Part shown: positions 47,341 through 57,142 of the stretch, piece after piece
How the letters are laid out: the number at the start of each line of letters is the position of its first letter
Position numbering within the stretch: the stretch's first letter is position 1
Assembly: GCA_003142855.1 (NCBI GenBank)
Contig: PLNW01000134.1
Span: 1-64,000, forward strand
DNA length: 64,000 nt
Direction: 5' to 3'
Source: Myxococcales bacterium
GTDB lineage: Bacteria > Myxococcota_A > Polyangia > Fen-1088
The notes under the pieces: generated by a model
Told to the model about the DNA's origin: nothing
Seen by the model: the letters and a program-made list of their open reading frames with translations, nothing else
Database searches by the model: none
Position numbers and translations under genes: made by a program

Positions 47341-48165
47341 ATGCCAGAACTACCCGAAGTCGAGACCGTGGTACGCACGCTGCGACCGCGCTTGCTGGGA
47401 GCCAGCATCCGAGCCGTGTGGACCAGTGGCAAAGGCTTGCGCATGGCTCGTCCGGTTGATCGAGCGGCCCTCGCGAGACTTTCGGTCGCAGCGCGGATCA
47501 CAGCGGTGCGCCGCAAGGGCAAGTACATTCTCATCGACCTGGGCCGAGCGCAGGCCGGGATCTTGGTCCACCTGGGAATGACCGGACGATTGCGTGTGCA
47601 GGCCGCTGCTGAGCCGCGCGCCCCGCACACCCACGTGGTGTGGTCGCTCACCAGAGGACGCGAGCTGCGCTTCGTGGATGCGCGGCGGTTCGGCTGGGTC
47701 GCGGCCAGTTGCGACGTCGATAGCTTGCCCGAGGTGGCTGGGTTGGGGCCAGATGCCCTGGCCGAGTTAGATGTCGATCGGCTGCGCGTCTTGCTGGCGG
47801 CGTCGGGCGCACCACTCAAGGCCTTCCTGCTGGACCAGAAACGCGTCGCGGGGCTGGGCAATATCTACGTCTGCGAGGCGCTGTTTCGCGCACGGCTGCA
47901 TCCCCGCACGCCGGCGCGTCGTGCTGCGGGCCGCGCCACCCAGCTCCTGCGTGGCATCCGGGCCGCGCTCAGGATTGCGCTCGCCAATCGGGGAACCACC
48001 ATGCGCGACTTCGTCGACTCTGAAGGTCGCAGCGGCGACAACGCGGCAGCCTTGCTCGTCTACGGCCGCGAAGGGAAGCCCTGCCGTATCTGTGGCGAGC
48101 CCGTGCGCCGGTCGCCGGAAGCAGGACGCTCGACGTTCTACTGCCCGCGCTGCCAGCGTCGCTAG
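47341..48165 (+). CDS. mutM: Formamidopyrimidine-DNA glycosylase
   Basis: A 274-residue base-excision-repair enzyme removing 8-oxoguanine and FaPy. Starts MPELPEVETV with catalytic Pro2/Glu3; HLGMTGRL lesion region; KRVAGLGNIYVCEALF in the H2TH domain; C-terminal zinc finger CRICGEPVRR...YCPRCQR with four Cys. Two bp after rsmA. Confidence 0.97.
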   Translation: MPELPEVETVVRTLRPRLLGASIRAVWTSGKGLRMARPVDRAALARLSVAARITAVRRKGKYILIDLGRAQAGILVHLGMTGRLRVQAAAEPRAPHTHVVWSLTRGRELRFVDARRFGWVAASCDVDSLPEVAGLGPDALAELDVDRLRVLLAASGAPLKAFLLDQKRVAGLGNIYVCEALFRARLHPRTPARRAAGRATQLLRGIRAALRIALANRGTTMRDFVDSEGRSGDNAAALLVYGREGKPCRICGEPVRRSPEAGRSTFYCPRCQRR

Positions 48166-48171
48166 AAGGAA

Positions 48172-48996
48172 CTAGCCCTGCCCCAGTTTGCTCGCAACGC
48201 GCGCCGCTTCCTCGACGCCGCTGGCCAGCGCGTGGCGCACGCCACACTCTTCCATCTTTGAAAGACCGGCGATGGTGCAGCCGCCAGGCGTGGTCACCTG
48301 ATCCTTGAGCACGGCGGGATGGGTACCTGTCTGCAAGACCATGCGCGCCGAACCCTGCAGCATTTGGGCTGCCATGGAGATGGCCAGATCGCGCCGCAAG
48401 CCCATCTTCACCGCGCCATCAGCCAGCGCTTCGAGAACCAGAAAGGCAAAGGCCGGACCGCTGCCCGAAAGCGCTGTCACGACATCCATCTGGCTCTCGT
48501 CGATCTCTGTCGAGCGACCCACACTCGCGAAGAGCTCCAGGGCCAAGGTCATGGCCGCGTCGTTGGTGCCCTTGCCGCGCGAGAGGGCGGTCATGCCCTC
48601 GCCGATGAGGGCCGGGGTATTGGGCATGGCGCGAATGAGGGCGCTGGCCGGAAGCCAGTGGGCGAGCTGCTGCAGGCGCACCCCGGCCGCGATACTGATG
48701 ACGACCTTGCCGCTCAAAGCCTCCCGCATGGCATCGATGTTGAGCACGGCACCCACTTGGTGCGGCTTCACACAAACCAGCGCCACGGTGGCGGCGCGCG
48801 CCGCCTCCAGGTTGTCGGTCGTGGTGCGGATGCCGTGGCGCTTGGCCAGGTCAGCCAGGGCGTCGGCACGCAGGTCGGACGCCAGCACCTGAGATGGGCT
48901 AAGCTTGCCTGCGCGCAAAATTCCACGCAGGATGGCCTCGCCCATGGTGCCAGCGCCAATCAGGGTCAGAGTCTTGTTGCCTTCAAGGATGCTCAC
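48172..48996 (-). CDS. proC: Pyrroline-5-carboxylate reductase
   Basis: A 274-residue NAD(P)H enzyme for the last step of proline synthesis. The GTG at 48996 starts just before the Rossmann loop (LTLIGAGTMGEAIL). VCVKPHQVGAVL, IRAMPNTPALIGEGMTAL and TALSGSGPAFAFLVLEALADGAVKMGL follow, and DQVTTPGGCTIAG is present. An in-frame ATG at 49056 would overlap proB and adds no conserved residues. Divergent from proB with only 49 bp between starts. Confidence 0.95.
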   Translation of the reverse strand: MSILEGNKTLTLIGAGTMGEAILRGILRAGKLSPSQVLASDLRADALADLAKRHGIRTTTDNLEAARAATVALVCVKPHQVGAVLNIDAMREALSGKVVISIAAGVRLQQLAHWLPASALIRAMPNTPALIGEGMTALSRGKGTNDAAMTLALELFASVGRSTEIDESQMDVVTALSGSGPAFAFLVLEALADGAVKMGLRRDLAISMAAQMLQGSARMVLQTGTHPAVLKDQVTTPGGCTIAGLSKMEECGVRHALASGVEEAARVASKLGQG

Positions 48997-49045
48997 GGCC
49001 GCATTACCACACGAACCAAGGCCAAGGTAAAGTGAGACCGCTTTC

Positions 49046-50227
49046 ATGAGTTCCACTTCCTTCGCCGGCCGCGCCGCACTCGCCCAGAGTCACCGTCTGG
49101 TTGTCAAGCTGGGCACCCATGTCGTCATTCGGGACAGCGGGGACGTCGCCAGCGAACGTGTGATGAATCTGGTCGAAAGTCTGGCGCGGCAGCGACAGGC
49201 CGGCCGCGACGTGGTGCTGGTGTCAAGCGGTGCCGTGGGCATGGGCATGAGCTTGCTCGGCCTGCGGCAGCGGCCACGCTCGTTGGGCCTCCGCCAGGCC
49301 TGCGCGGCCGTGGGGCAGGGCCACCTCATGGGCTTGTACACCCAAGCCTTTGCGGGTTTCGGCGTGGTGGCAGCCCAGGTCCTCCTCACCCACGAAGATC
49401 TGGCCGATCGGGACCGCGCGCTTTGCCTGCGCACCACCCTGATGCGGCTGCTGGAACTGGGAACCATCCCGGTGCTCAACGAAAACGATAGTGTCAGCGT
49501 GCGCGAGCTGGTCGAGCACCGGCGGCGAGAGGGCGGCGAGACCTCCCAGCCGATCTTTGGAGACAACGACGGACTGTCGGCGCGCGTGGCCGTGGCGTTG
49601 GATGCGGACCTGCTGCTCATGCTGAGCAATGTGGACGGGCTGTACACGGCCAATCCGGCGCTCGATCCCAACGCCCAGCGAGTGGCCGAGCTGTCTTCCG
49701 TCGACGAACAAGCCCTGGCGCGCGCCACGGGCGCCTCCAGCGGCGGAACCGGCGGCATGGGCAGCAAGCTGGAAGCGGCCCGGCTGGCCACCGCCGAGGG
49801 CACCGCAGTGGTCATTGCCAACGGAGGCATGCCGGACGTGCTCGACAGGATCCTGGCCGGCGACGACGTGGGCACGCTGATTGCGCCGGGCGAGTGGCAT
49901 GGGGCACGCTGGCGCCACATCGCCGTTTCGGGTCGCAAACAGGGAGCGCTGGTCGTCAACCAAGGCGCGCTGCAGGCGTTGCTGCTGGGCAAGGCCTCGC
50001 TGCTTCCCGTCGGCGTGGTGGCCGTGGAGGGCAGTTTTGACAAGGGTGAGCTGGTGGAGATCCGCGACGGCAGCGGCCGTGTGCATGGCCGCGGCTTGGT
50101 CAACTACGACGCTGACGCCTGCCGCAAGCTGGCGGGCCGGCACAGCGACGAGATCGACACCGTCCTCGGGTACCGCGGCTACGATGCGCTCATCACGCGC
50201 GACAATTTGGTCATGGGCGCGCTATGA
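49046..50227 (+). CDS. proB: Glutamate 5-kinase
   Basis: A 393-residue first enzyme of proline synthesis. Amino-acid kinase domain: VVKLGTHVVI, DVVLVSSGAVGMGM, PVLNENDSVSV, FGDNDGLSARVAVALDADLLLMLSNVDGLY, GTGGMGSKLEAARLA. The C-terminal PUA domain (about 285-393) is present, as in feedback-regulated long forms. Followed by proA after about 40 bp. Confidence 0.96.
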   Translation: MSSTSFAGRAALAQSHRLVVKLGTHVVIRDSGDVASERVMNLVESLARQRQAGRDVVLVSSGAVGMGMSLLGLRQRPRSLGLRQACAAVGQGHLMGLYTQAFAGFGVVAAQVLLTHEDLADRDRALCLRTTLMRLLELGTIPVLNENDSVSVRELVEHRRREGGETSQPIFGDNDGLSARVAVALDADLLLMLSNVDGLYTANPALDPNAQRVAELSSVDEQALARATGASSGGTGGMGSKLEAARLATAEGTAVVIANGGMPDVLDRILAGDDVGTLIAPGEWHGARWRHIAVSGRKQGALVVNQGALQALLLGKASLLPVGVVAVEGSFDKGELVEIRDGSGRVHGRGLVNYDADACRKLAGRHSDEIDTVLGYRGYDALITRDNLVMGAL

Positions 50228-50270
50228 GGACGCTGGCAGTCAGGTCCGAATCAAGTCATAGTGAGTCGCC

Positions 50271-51578
50271 ATGGACCTGCGAGAGAGCCTGATTGCAGCG
50301 CGCGCAGCGGCCCGGCGCCTGGCGGAGTTGACCGGACCTGAGCGTAGCCGCTTGCTGGCCGATTTTGCCGCAGCCCTGGCCCGACCCGAGGCACGCCAGG
50401 CTGTGCTCGCAGCCAACGCTCGCGACATGGCCAGTGCGCGCGAAGAGGAAGCCGCCGGTCGCCTCGGCTCGTCCTTGGTCAAGCGACTCCTGCTCGACGA
50501 CAAGAAGCTCGACACCACCATCGACGGCATCAGGCAGCTCGCGGACATGCCGGAGCTGGTGGGCCGCACGCTGACCCACCGGGCGCTCGACCACGGACTT
50601 ATCCTCAAGCGCGTGAGTTGTCCGCTCGGCGTTCTGGGGGTGGTGTTCGAGGCGCGCCCCGACGCCCTGGTACAGATTACCAGTCTGGCCTGGAAGAGCG
50701 GCAATGCCATTGCGCTCAAGGGAGGCCGCGAGGCCAGCGCCAGCAACCGTGCCCTGTGCGCCGTGGCCCACGAGGTTCTTTCCGCACACGACATCGACAC
50801 CAACGCGATGGTGCTGCTGGAAGACCGCGCAGAAGTCGATGCGCTTTTGGGCATGGATGATTTGGTCGAACTCATGATTGCGCGGGGCTCGTCGTCTTTC
50901 ATTCAACATGTGCGCAGCCACACGCGCATCCCGGTGATGTCCCACGCTGATGGCATCTGTCACATGTACTTGCACGCAGCCGCGGATCCGGCCATGGCCG
51001 CGCGTCTGGTGGTCGATGCCAAGTGCAGTTACCCGGCCGCGTGCAATGCTGTCGAAACGCTATTGTGGGATCCAGCGGCCACGGCGGCGCTGGACAGTTG
51101 CGTGTCGGCGTTGTCCGCCCAGGGCGTGGAGCTGCGCGGTTGCAAAGAAACGCGCAAGCTCCACCCGCAAATGAACGCCGCGACCGGAGCAGACTGGGAC
51201 ACGGAATATGGCGCGCTCATTCTCTCGATCCGGCAAGTGGCGGGCCTGGATCAGGCGCTGGCCCACATTACCCGCCATGGCTCGCGCCACACCGATGTCA
51301 TTGTGACCCAGGACCCAGTGGCCGCTACCCGCTTCCTGGCCGAGGTCGACTCAGCCTGTGTGTTCCACAATGCCAGCAACCGCTTCTCGGACGGATACCG
51401 TTTCGGTCTGGGCGCCGAGGTCGGCATCTCCACTGAGAAACTGCACGCCCGCGGCCCGGTCGGCGTGGAGGGGCTGCTCACCTACCGCTGGGTTCTCTAT
51501 GGCCATGGCCAGGTGACCACTGACTATGGCCCAGGCGGCCGCCACTACATCCACAAAGACCTGCCGGTTGACGGCTAA
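50271..51578 (+). CDS. proA: Glutamate-5-semialdehyde dehydrogenase (gamma-glutamyl phosphate reductase)
   Basis: A 435-residue NADPH enzyme reducing glutamyl-5-phosphate. LKRVSCPLGVLGVVFEARPDALVQI, GNAIALKGGREASASNRAL, IPVMSHADGICHMYLH and the catalytic-Cys region VDAKCSYPAACNAVETLL are present, with FLAEVDSACVFHNASNRFSDGYRFGLGAEVGIS near the end (each shown as part of the family pattern). Its stop overlaps the convergent export gene stop by 4 bp. Confidence 0.96.
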   Translation: MDLRESLIAARAAARRLAELTGPERSRLLADFAAALARPEARQAVLAANARDMASAREEEAAGRLGSSLVKRLLLDDKKLDTTIDGIRQLADMPELVGRTLTHRALDHGLILKRVSCPLGVLGVVFEARPDALVQITSLAWKSGNAIALKGGREASASNRALCAVAHEVLSAHDIDTNAMVLLEDRAEVDALLGMDDLVELMIARGSSSFIQHVRSHTRIPVMSHADGICHMYLHAAADPAMAARLVVDAKCSYPAACNAVETLLWDPAATAALDSCVSALSAQGVELRGCKETRKLHPQMNAATGADWDTEYGALILSIRQVAGLDQALAHITRHGSRHTDVIVTQDPVAATRFLAEVDSACVFHNASNRFSDGYRFGLGAEVGISTEKLHARGPVGVEGLLTYRWVLYGHGQVTTDYGPGGRHYIHKDLPVDG

Positions 51579-53722
51579 CTCGTCGATACCGTAATCCGGC
51601 CGAGTGGCTGCAACTTCACATCGGGCTCGATTTCCTGATACGAGAGCACAGCGAGCCCAGGGAACTCGCCTTGGAGAAGGCCACGCACGTGACAGCGGAT
51701 GTCGGCGGCGGTGACAATCACCGGGGCCGCACTATCGGCGACTGTGCGGCCCACGGCCTTGACAATGTCGGAACAAAGCTCGGGCTCAAGCGCCAGGGTG
51801 CTGCCGCTGGCGGCGTGCTGAATCGCCTCGCGCACGGTGTCCTCGATCATCGGGTCCAAAAAGTACGCGTGAAGGACGCCGGAGCCGCCCGCATGGGTGA
51901 AGGTGATCTGTCGTCGCAAAGCCGCGCGCACATGCTCAGTCAGAGTGACCGGGTCGGAATCAGCCGGCGCCGGCTCGGCCAGCGCGCCTAGGATCTCACG
52001 CAAGCTGCGCAGGGAAACACCCTCGGCCGCCAGCCGGCGCAGGATCTCGGTCAGCAGGGCCGGCGAAACGACCTTGGGCACCACCTCGCGCACCAGCGCA
52101 GGGAGCGTGCGCGCGAGCTGGTCGAGCAGTGACTGGGTCTCCTGGATGCCCACGAATTCGTGGCCATAGCGACGCAGAACCTGCAGCAGGTGGAGGACAA
52201 TCACCTCCTCGGGCGCCAGGGTGGGCACGCCCCGCAAACGAGCGACGCCCAGCTCGCCGGCCGGAATCCACGCCGCCGGGCGGCCCTCAGGATGCACCGC
52301 CGGCTGGGCCGCGATCCCCATCGCGCGCAGGTGGTCGATGGTGTCGAGCGCAAGCCCGCCCCCTGGCACAACCTCGCCTCGGGCCATCGGCACCTCCTGC
52401 AGGCGCAGCACATAGGCCCCGGCGGCCAGGCCAGCGGCGTTGGGACGCACGGAGATAGCGGGCAACGGAATGCCGGTCTCGGAGAAAAAGCGCTCGCGGG
52501 CAGAGGGCAAGAGCTCGCGCTCCATTCGATCGGGACCCGCTGGGGGCAAGAGCGACTGCGAGAGCACGGCAGACAGATCGATCGCGATGGGCAGCAACAA
52601 GGGCGCCGGAACCTCCGCGCCAGCAACGCTCAATTCGGCAGCCGCGGTGTTGGTCGACCGGGTCCGGCCGGCAACCAGACGGTCCCAGCGAATAATACGA
52701 TAGGCGACCAAACCGAGCAGACCACCCAGTACGGCAAAAGGCGCCGCGGGCAGGCCTGGCACGATGGCCAAGAGGGCGAGCAACGCGGCGGCAATGGCCA
52801 GCGCTTTGGGCTGGGCGAGGATTTGGCGGCCGATGTCTTGGCCCAGATGACCGCCTTCCTCTTCCGAAGAAACGCGGGTTACGATAATCCCGGCTGCCGT
52901 CGAAATGACCAGGGCAGGGATTTGCGACACCAGCCCCGCGCCAATGGTGAGAAGGGTGTACGTCCTGACCGCGGTGGCAGGGTCCATCCCCCGTTGCACG
53001 GTTCCAATCACCAGACCACCCACAATGTTGGTTAGCAGCACGATGATTCCCGCAATCGCGTCGCCCTTGACGAATTTCATGGCGCCGTCCATTGACCCGA
53101 AGAACTGGGATTCGCGCGTGAGCAGGGCGCGGCGCCGCCGTGCCTCGGCGAGATCGATGTGGCCCCCGCGCAACTCGGCGTCAATGGACATTTGCTTGCC
53201 GGGCATGGCGTCCAGTGTGAAACGCGCCCCCACCTCGGCGACGCGTTCGGACCCCTTCGCGATCACGATGTACTGGATCACGGTCAGAATGAGAAAGACC
53301 ACGGCGCCTACCACCAAGTTGCCTGCCACCACGAAATTCCCGAAAGCGTGGATGACCTGCCCGGCATTGGCCTTCAGCAGAATCAGTCGAGTGGCCGACA
53401 CCTCGATGGACAGTCGAAACAAGGTGGTTATGAGCAGCAGCGAGGGAAAAGTGGCGATGCGCAGCGCCTCGCTTACGTAAATCGCGATGAGCAGGAGGCT
53501 AACCGCAGCAGCGATATTCAGTGTGACAAACAGATCCAGCAGGAAAGTGGGCAGTGGAACGATCATCATCCCGACAATCACCGCCACCAGCACGGCCAGG
53601 ACTATGTCGGAATAGCGCGCAAACAACACGCGCACGTCGCCAGTCCTCAGCAACGACAGGAATCTTCCGCGCGCCACAGGCTCTGACCTCGACATGGAAT
53701 CAAATGATGGCCAACGTGTCAT
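51575..53722 (-). CDS. SctV/FlhA-family type III export gate protein, isolated gene
   Basis: A 715-residue FHIPEP-family protein. The N-terminal half (about 35-350) has seven or eight membrane segments with the family signature FRLSIEVSATRLILL (FHIPEP region), the conserved cytoplasmic loop DAMPGKQMSIDAELRGG with ARRRRALLTRESQFFGSMDGAMKFVKGDAIAG, and GTVQRGM. The soluble C-terminal ring-forming domain includes LLRRYGHEFVGIQETQSLLD-like sequence and ends near VLSYQEIEPDV. FlhA and SctV recruit export substrates and gate protons. No other flagellar or injectisome gene is in the window. An ATG 9 codons in (53695) is an alternative start; neither has a strong ribosome-binding site. Confidence 0.9.
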   Translation of the reverse strand: MTRWPSFDSMSRSEPVARGRFLSLLRTGDVRVLFARYSDIVLAVLVAVIVGMMIVPLPTFLLDLFVTLNIAAAVSLLLIAIYVSEALRIATFPSLLLITTLFRLSIEVSATRLILLKANAGQVIHAFGNFVVAGNLVVGAVVFLILTVIQYIVIAKGSERVAEVGARFTLDAMPGKQMSIDAELRGGHIDLAEARRRRALLTRESQFFGSMDGAMKFVKGDAIAGIIVLLTNIVGGLVIGTVQRGMDPATAVRTYTLLTIGAGLVSQIPALVISTAAGIIVTRVSSEEEGGHLGQDIGRQILAQPKALAIAAALLALLAIVPGLPAAPFAVLGGLLGLVAYRIIRWDRLVAGRTRSTNTAAAELSVAGAEVPAPLLLPIAIDLSAVLSQSLLPPAGPDRMERELLPSARERFFSETGIPLPAISVRPNAAGLAAGAYVLRLQEVPMARGEVVPGGGLALDTIDHLRAMGIAAQPAVHPEGRPAAWIPAGELGVARLRGVPTLAPEEVIVLHLLQVLRRYGHEFVGIQETQSLLDQLARTLPALVREVVPKVVSPALLTEILRRLAAEGVSLRSLREILGALAEPAPADSDPVTLTEHVRAALRRQITFTHAGGSGVLHAYFLDPMIEDTVREAIQHAASGSTLALEPELCSDIVKAVGRTVADSAAPVIVTAADIRCHVRGLLQGEFPGLAVLSYQEIEPDVKLQPLGRITVSTS

Positions 53723-53910
53723 CCGGCGTCAAGCGTCTCGCAAATGGGAAAAGAAATAGGGACCGTGGGCAACAAGAGTCCTCAGCTTGCAAGAACGCGC
53801 TTTACTTTTGCGGTTGAGCGGGAGCCACGAATTTTCGAGACCAGCTCGTGGCCGCTGAGGGGCTGAACTCTTGCAGCCCGATGGTGGTTTGCTCTGCTAG
53901 CCTTGGGCCT

Positions 53911-55188
53911 ATGCTGCGCATTCTGACCCCGCACGATCCGGACTACGAGGCGAGGCTGTCCGCTCTCGCGGGCCGGGGCACGGCTCTGCCCAAGGACATC
54001 GAGACCCGCGTTGCGGAAATTGTGGCCAAGGTTCGGCGTGAGGGTGACCGAGCCTTGCGCGAGTTCACCGAGCGGTTCGAACATCGCCAACTGGCCGCCA
54101 TTGAATTGCCACGGCCGGACTGGCTGGAACAAGCCGGCCGAGCCAGCCTGGCGGTCAGGCGAGCGCTGGCCAACGCGGCCGCGCGCATTCGCTCCTATCA
54201 TCAGTTGGAAAAGCCGAGCGCGTACCAATTGAGCGAAGCGGGAATTCGGCTGCGTTGCCGGGTGACGCCCCTTGAGCGTGTCGGGCTGTATGTTCCCGGC
54301 GGCACGGCCTGCCTGGCCTCTACCGTGTTGATGACCGCGATTCCGGCCAAGGTGGCCGGCGTGGGCAGCATCATTATGACCACGCCGGGTCCGTCGCCCG
54401 AAACCTTGGCTGCGGCGCTGGAGGCCGGCGTGGACCGAGTCTTTCTCGTGGGTGGCGCGCAGGCGATCGCCGCTCTGGCCTACGGCACCGAGACAGTTCC
54501 GCGCGTCGACAAGATTGCCGGGCCAGGCAATGCCTATGTGACCGCGGCCAAACGCCTGGTGTACGGCGACGTGGGCATCGACATGATCGCTGGTCCCACC
54601 GAGGTGGTGATCGCGGCTGATGCCAGCGCGAAGCCATCCTGGGTGGCAGCGGATTTGCTCGCGCAGGCCGAGCACGACGTGCTGTCGGTTCCCATCCTGG
54701 TGGCCGTGGGGCGCGCGGTGGCCGAGGCCGTGGCGGCGGAAGTGGACCGTCAGTTGGCGACACTCCCGCGGCGAGAGATCGCGAGCAAGGCCGTTGACAA
54801 CCAGGGCGCGGCCTTCGTGGTTGAGGATGCGGCCGCAGCCATCGCGTTGGTCAACCGGCTGGCACCTGAGCACGTGGGCCTCGCGCTGGCCAACGCCGCG
54901 GCGCTCGCCGACCAGGTCACTGCCGCAGGCGCGGTCTTTGTGGGCGAGCATGCCTGCGAGGCGGTGGGCGACTACTTCGCGGGGCCGAGCCACGTGCTGC
55001 CCACGGGCGGCAGCGCGCGCTATGCGTCGCCTCTTGGGGTGGCGGACTTCACCAAGCGCACCTCCTTCATTGAATATGATGCTGACGCTCTGGCGCGACA
55101 GGGAGACGACATCGTGGCGCTGGCCGAGGTCGAAGGCCTGGCCGGCCACGGACGGTCGGTCAGCATCCGCACCAGCGGCAAGCGCTGA
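53911..55188 (+). CDS. hisD: Histidinol dehydrogenase
   Basis: A 425-residue zinc/NAD enzyme for the last two steps of histidine synthesis. VGLYVPGGTACLASTVLM, VGGAQAIAALAYGTETVPRVDKIAGPGN, the GPTEVV motif, QAEHD with zinc-ligand Gln/His, NRLAPEHVGLAL and the closing EVEGLAGHGRSVSIR are all present. The ATG at 53911 gives the normal length; an earlier start adds 21 odd residues. Stands alone from other his genes. Confidence 0.96.
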   Translation: MLRILTPHDPDYEARLSALAGRGTALPKDIETRVAEIVAKVRREGDRALREFTERFEHRQLAAIELPRPDWLEQAGRASLAVRRALANAAARIRSYHQLEKPSAYQLSEAGIRLRCRVTPLERVGLYVPGGTACLASTVLMTAIPAKVAGVGSIIMTTPGPSPETLAAALEAGVDRVFLVGGAQAIAALAYGTETVPRVDKIAGPGNAYVTAAKRLVYGDVGIDMIAGPTEVVIAADASAKPSWVAADLLAQAEHDVLSVPILVAVGRAVAEAVAAEVDRQLATLPRREIASKAVDNQGAAFVVEDAAAAIALVNRLAPEHVGLALANAAALADQVTAAGAVFVGEHACEAVGDYFAGPSHVLPTGGSARYASPLGVADFTKRTSFIEYDADALARQGDDIVALAEVEGLAGHGRSVSIRTSGKR

Positions 55189-55213
55189 CTGTCATCTTCA
55201 GCCACACACGCCC

Positions 55214-55241
55214 TTGACAGCCGGGGAAACTCCTCTAGATT
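55214..55241 (+). promoter_or_regulatory. Candidate promoter for rplU-rpmA-obgE
   Basis: TTGACA (55214-55219) and TAGATT (55236-55241), 16-base spacer, about 27 bases before the rplU ATG. Confidence 0.6.
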
Positions 55242-55267
55242 ACGCGCCTCGCTCGGGAGCTTGAAAC

Positions 55268-55585
55268 ATGTACGCCGTCATCCAGACCGGAGGAAAACAG
55301 TACCGGGTAGCCGAGGGGGAAACCCTGCGCGTGGAGAAGCTGCCTGCTTCTCCGGGCGAAAAGCTATCCTTCGTGCCTCTCTTGTTTGCTGACGATGGTG
55401 GCAACGTGCAGGTTGGAAAACCTCAGGTCAGCGGGATCAAGGTCGAGGCCGAGGTCATGGAGCAGGGCCGCGGCAAGAAGATCATCATCTTCAAGTACAA
55501 GCGCCGCAAGTCCTATCGGCGCAAGGCCGGCCACCGCCAGCCCTTCACGGCGCTCAAGATCACGGCCATCAAGGCAGGAGCCTAG
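55268..55585 (+). CDS. rplU: 50S ribosomal protein L21
   Basis: A 105-residue L21: [44 protein letters not shown]. The start has GGGAG upstream. Followed by rpmA after 6 bp in the universal rplU-rpmA-obgE order. Confidence 0.98.
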   Translation: MYAVIQTGGKQYRVAEGETLRVEKLPASPGEKLSFVPLLFADDGGNVQVGKPQVSGIKVEAEVMEQGRGKKIIIFKYKRRKSYRRKAGHRQPFTALKITAIKAGA

Positions 55586-55591
55586 ACAGCC

Positions 55592-55843
55592 ATGGCACAC
55601 AAGAAAGGGCAGGGCAGCTCTCGCAACGGCCGCGATTCGCAGTCGCAGCGTCGCGGGGTCAAGCGCTACGCCGGCCAAGTCGTGCTGGCGGGCAACATCC
55701 TGGTCCGGCAGGTGGGAACCGTGTTTCACCCCGGCCGCAACGTCGGCGTCGGCAGGGACTTCACCCTGTTCGCCCTCAAGACCGGCAAGGTGAAGTACAG
55801 CCACTCAGGCAACCGCAAGCTGGTCAGCATCGAGGCGGCCTAG
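55592..55843 (+). CDS. rpmA: 50S ribosomal protein L27
   Basis: An 83-residue L27 whose N-terminus ([20 protein letters not shown]) reaches the peptidyl-transferase centre. Conserved [20 protein letters not shown] and [15 protein letters not shown]. The start directly exposes AHKK, so it is the non-cleaved type. Between rplU and obgE. Confidence 0.98.
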   Translation: MAHKKGQGSSRNGRDSQSQRRGVKRYAGQVVLAGNILVRQVGTVFHPGRNVGVGRDFTLFALKTGKVKYSHSGNRKLVSIEAA

Positions 55844-55890
55844 CCGCGACCTTCCGTCGCAGGTCCGGCCTTTGAGTCGGGAGTGTTTCT

Positions 55891-56973
55891 GTGACGGCAT
55901 TTGTCGATCAGGCACGGATCAGCGTGCGCGGTGGTGACGGCGGCAACGGCGCCGTTGCCTTTCGCCGCGAGAAGTTCGTTCCCAAGGGCGGCCCGGCGGG
56001 CGGCGACGGCGGCGACGGCGGCAGCGTGATCCTGCTGGCTGACGAAGGCCTGTCCACGCTGCTCGATTTTCGCTACCGCCACGACTATCAGGCGCCTGCT
56101 GGCGAGCGCGGCGGCAACAAAGACAAGTACGGCCACAGGGGACAGGACGCGGTGCTGCGGGTTCCCGCCGGAACCGAGGTCTACGACCATGCTAGCGGCG
56201 AGCTGCTGGCGGACATGCGCACCCATGGCGAGCGCTTCGTGGTGGCCTCGGGTGGCAAAGGAGGACGCGGCAACATCCATTTCGCCACGGCGACTGACCG
56301 CGCGCCCAGGCGGGCCGAGCCCGGGCAACCGGGCACAGAGCGCGTGATTCGGCTCGAGCTGAAGCTGCTGGCTGACGTGGGTTTGGTGGGCTTTCCCAAC
56401 GTGGGCAAGTCTTCGCTCATCGCGCGCATATCTGCCGCGCGTCCCAAGATCGCGGACTACCCCTTCACCACCCTGATTCCCCACCTGGGCATGGTCCGGC
56501 TTTCTGACGATCGCGCGTTCGTGGTGGCGGACGTGCCCGGACTGATCAAGGGCGCACACGAGGGCGCGGGTCTCGGACATCGATTCTTGCGGCACCTGGA
56601 GCGAACGCGCGTTCTGGTTCATTTGCTGGAGGTGAGCTCGACCCCCGGCCGTACCCCCCTGCGGGACTACCAGACCCTGCGGCACGAGCTGGCCTTGTAC
56701 GATTCCGCGCTGGCCGGTCGTACCGAGGTCTTGGTTCTCAACAAACTGGACCTGCCTGATACGCGCAAGAAGTTCACCGCCCTGAAGCGCCTGTTTGCCC
56801 GTCGGGGCCTGCGCCTTCTGGGCATAAGTGCTGTTACCGGCGAAGGAATCGCCGGCCTGCATGCAGCCGTGTGGAGTGCCTTAGAACAGGCGCGAGCCGC
56901 CGAAACCGCGGCCAGGGACGCATCCCCAGATCCGAAACTGCGACGCGACATCGCGCGCGGCCCCGGTATCTGA
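55891..56973 (+). CDS. obgE: GTPase Obg/CgtA
   Basis: A 360-residue ribosome-assembly and stress GTPase. GTG start with GGGAG upstream. The Gly-rich OBG fold (VRGGDGGNGAVAFRREKFVP, GGPAGGDGGDGGSV) precedes the G domain: GFPNVGKSS (G1), FTTL (G2), DVPGLIKGAHEG (G3), NKLDLPD (G4), SAVTGEGI (G5). Short C-terminal tail, no OCT domain. Third gene of the rplU operon. Confidence 0.96.
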   Translation: MTAFVDQARISVRGGDGGNGAVAFRREKFVPKGGPAGGDGGDGGSVILLADEGLSTLLDFRYRHDYQAPAGERGGNKDKYGHRGQDAVLRVPAGTEVYDHASGELLADMRTHGERFVVASGGKGGRGNIHFATATDRAPRRAEPGQPGTERVIRLELKLLADVGLVGFPNVGKSSLIARISAARPKIADYPFTTLIPHLGMVRLSDDRAFVVADVPGLIKGAHEGAGLGHRFLRHLERTRVLVHLLEVSSTPGRTPLRDYQTLRHELALYDSALAGRTEVLVLNKLDLPDTRKKFTALKRLFARRGLRLLGISAVTGEGIAGLHAAVWSALEQARAAETAARDASPDPKLRRDIARGPGI

Positions 56974-57034
56974 TAGGATGCGCCCCGCAGTTGAACAGCC
57001 CGTATCTTGTAACTCCGCGAATATCATGTACCTT

Positions 57035-57064
57035 TTGACGGGGCTTGAAGCCGCCTGCTATAGA
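57035..57064 (+). promoter_or_regulatory. Candidate promoter for the exported-protein operon
   Basis: TTGACG (57035-57040) and TATAGA (57059-57064), 18-base spacer, about 78 bases before the ATG at 57143. By-eye match. Confidence 0.45.
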
Positions 57065-57142
57065 AGGATACTCTCCGCCACGAATGTGGGAGAGCAAGGG
57101 TGTCGTACTGCGAGTTCTGAGAAGCTCATAAGGAGCTACGAA

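Noticed and set aside
53782..55149. 455-codon frame antisense to hisD
   Set aside because: hisD has all catalytic motifs; the antisense frame is His/Arg/Gly-rich shadow.
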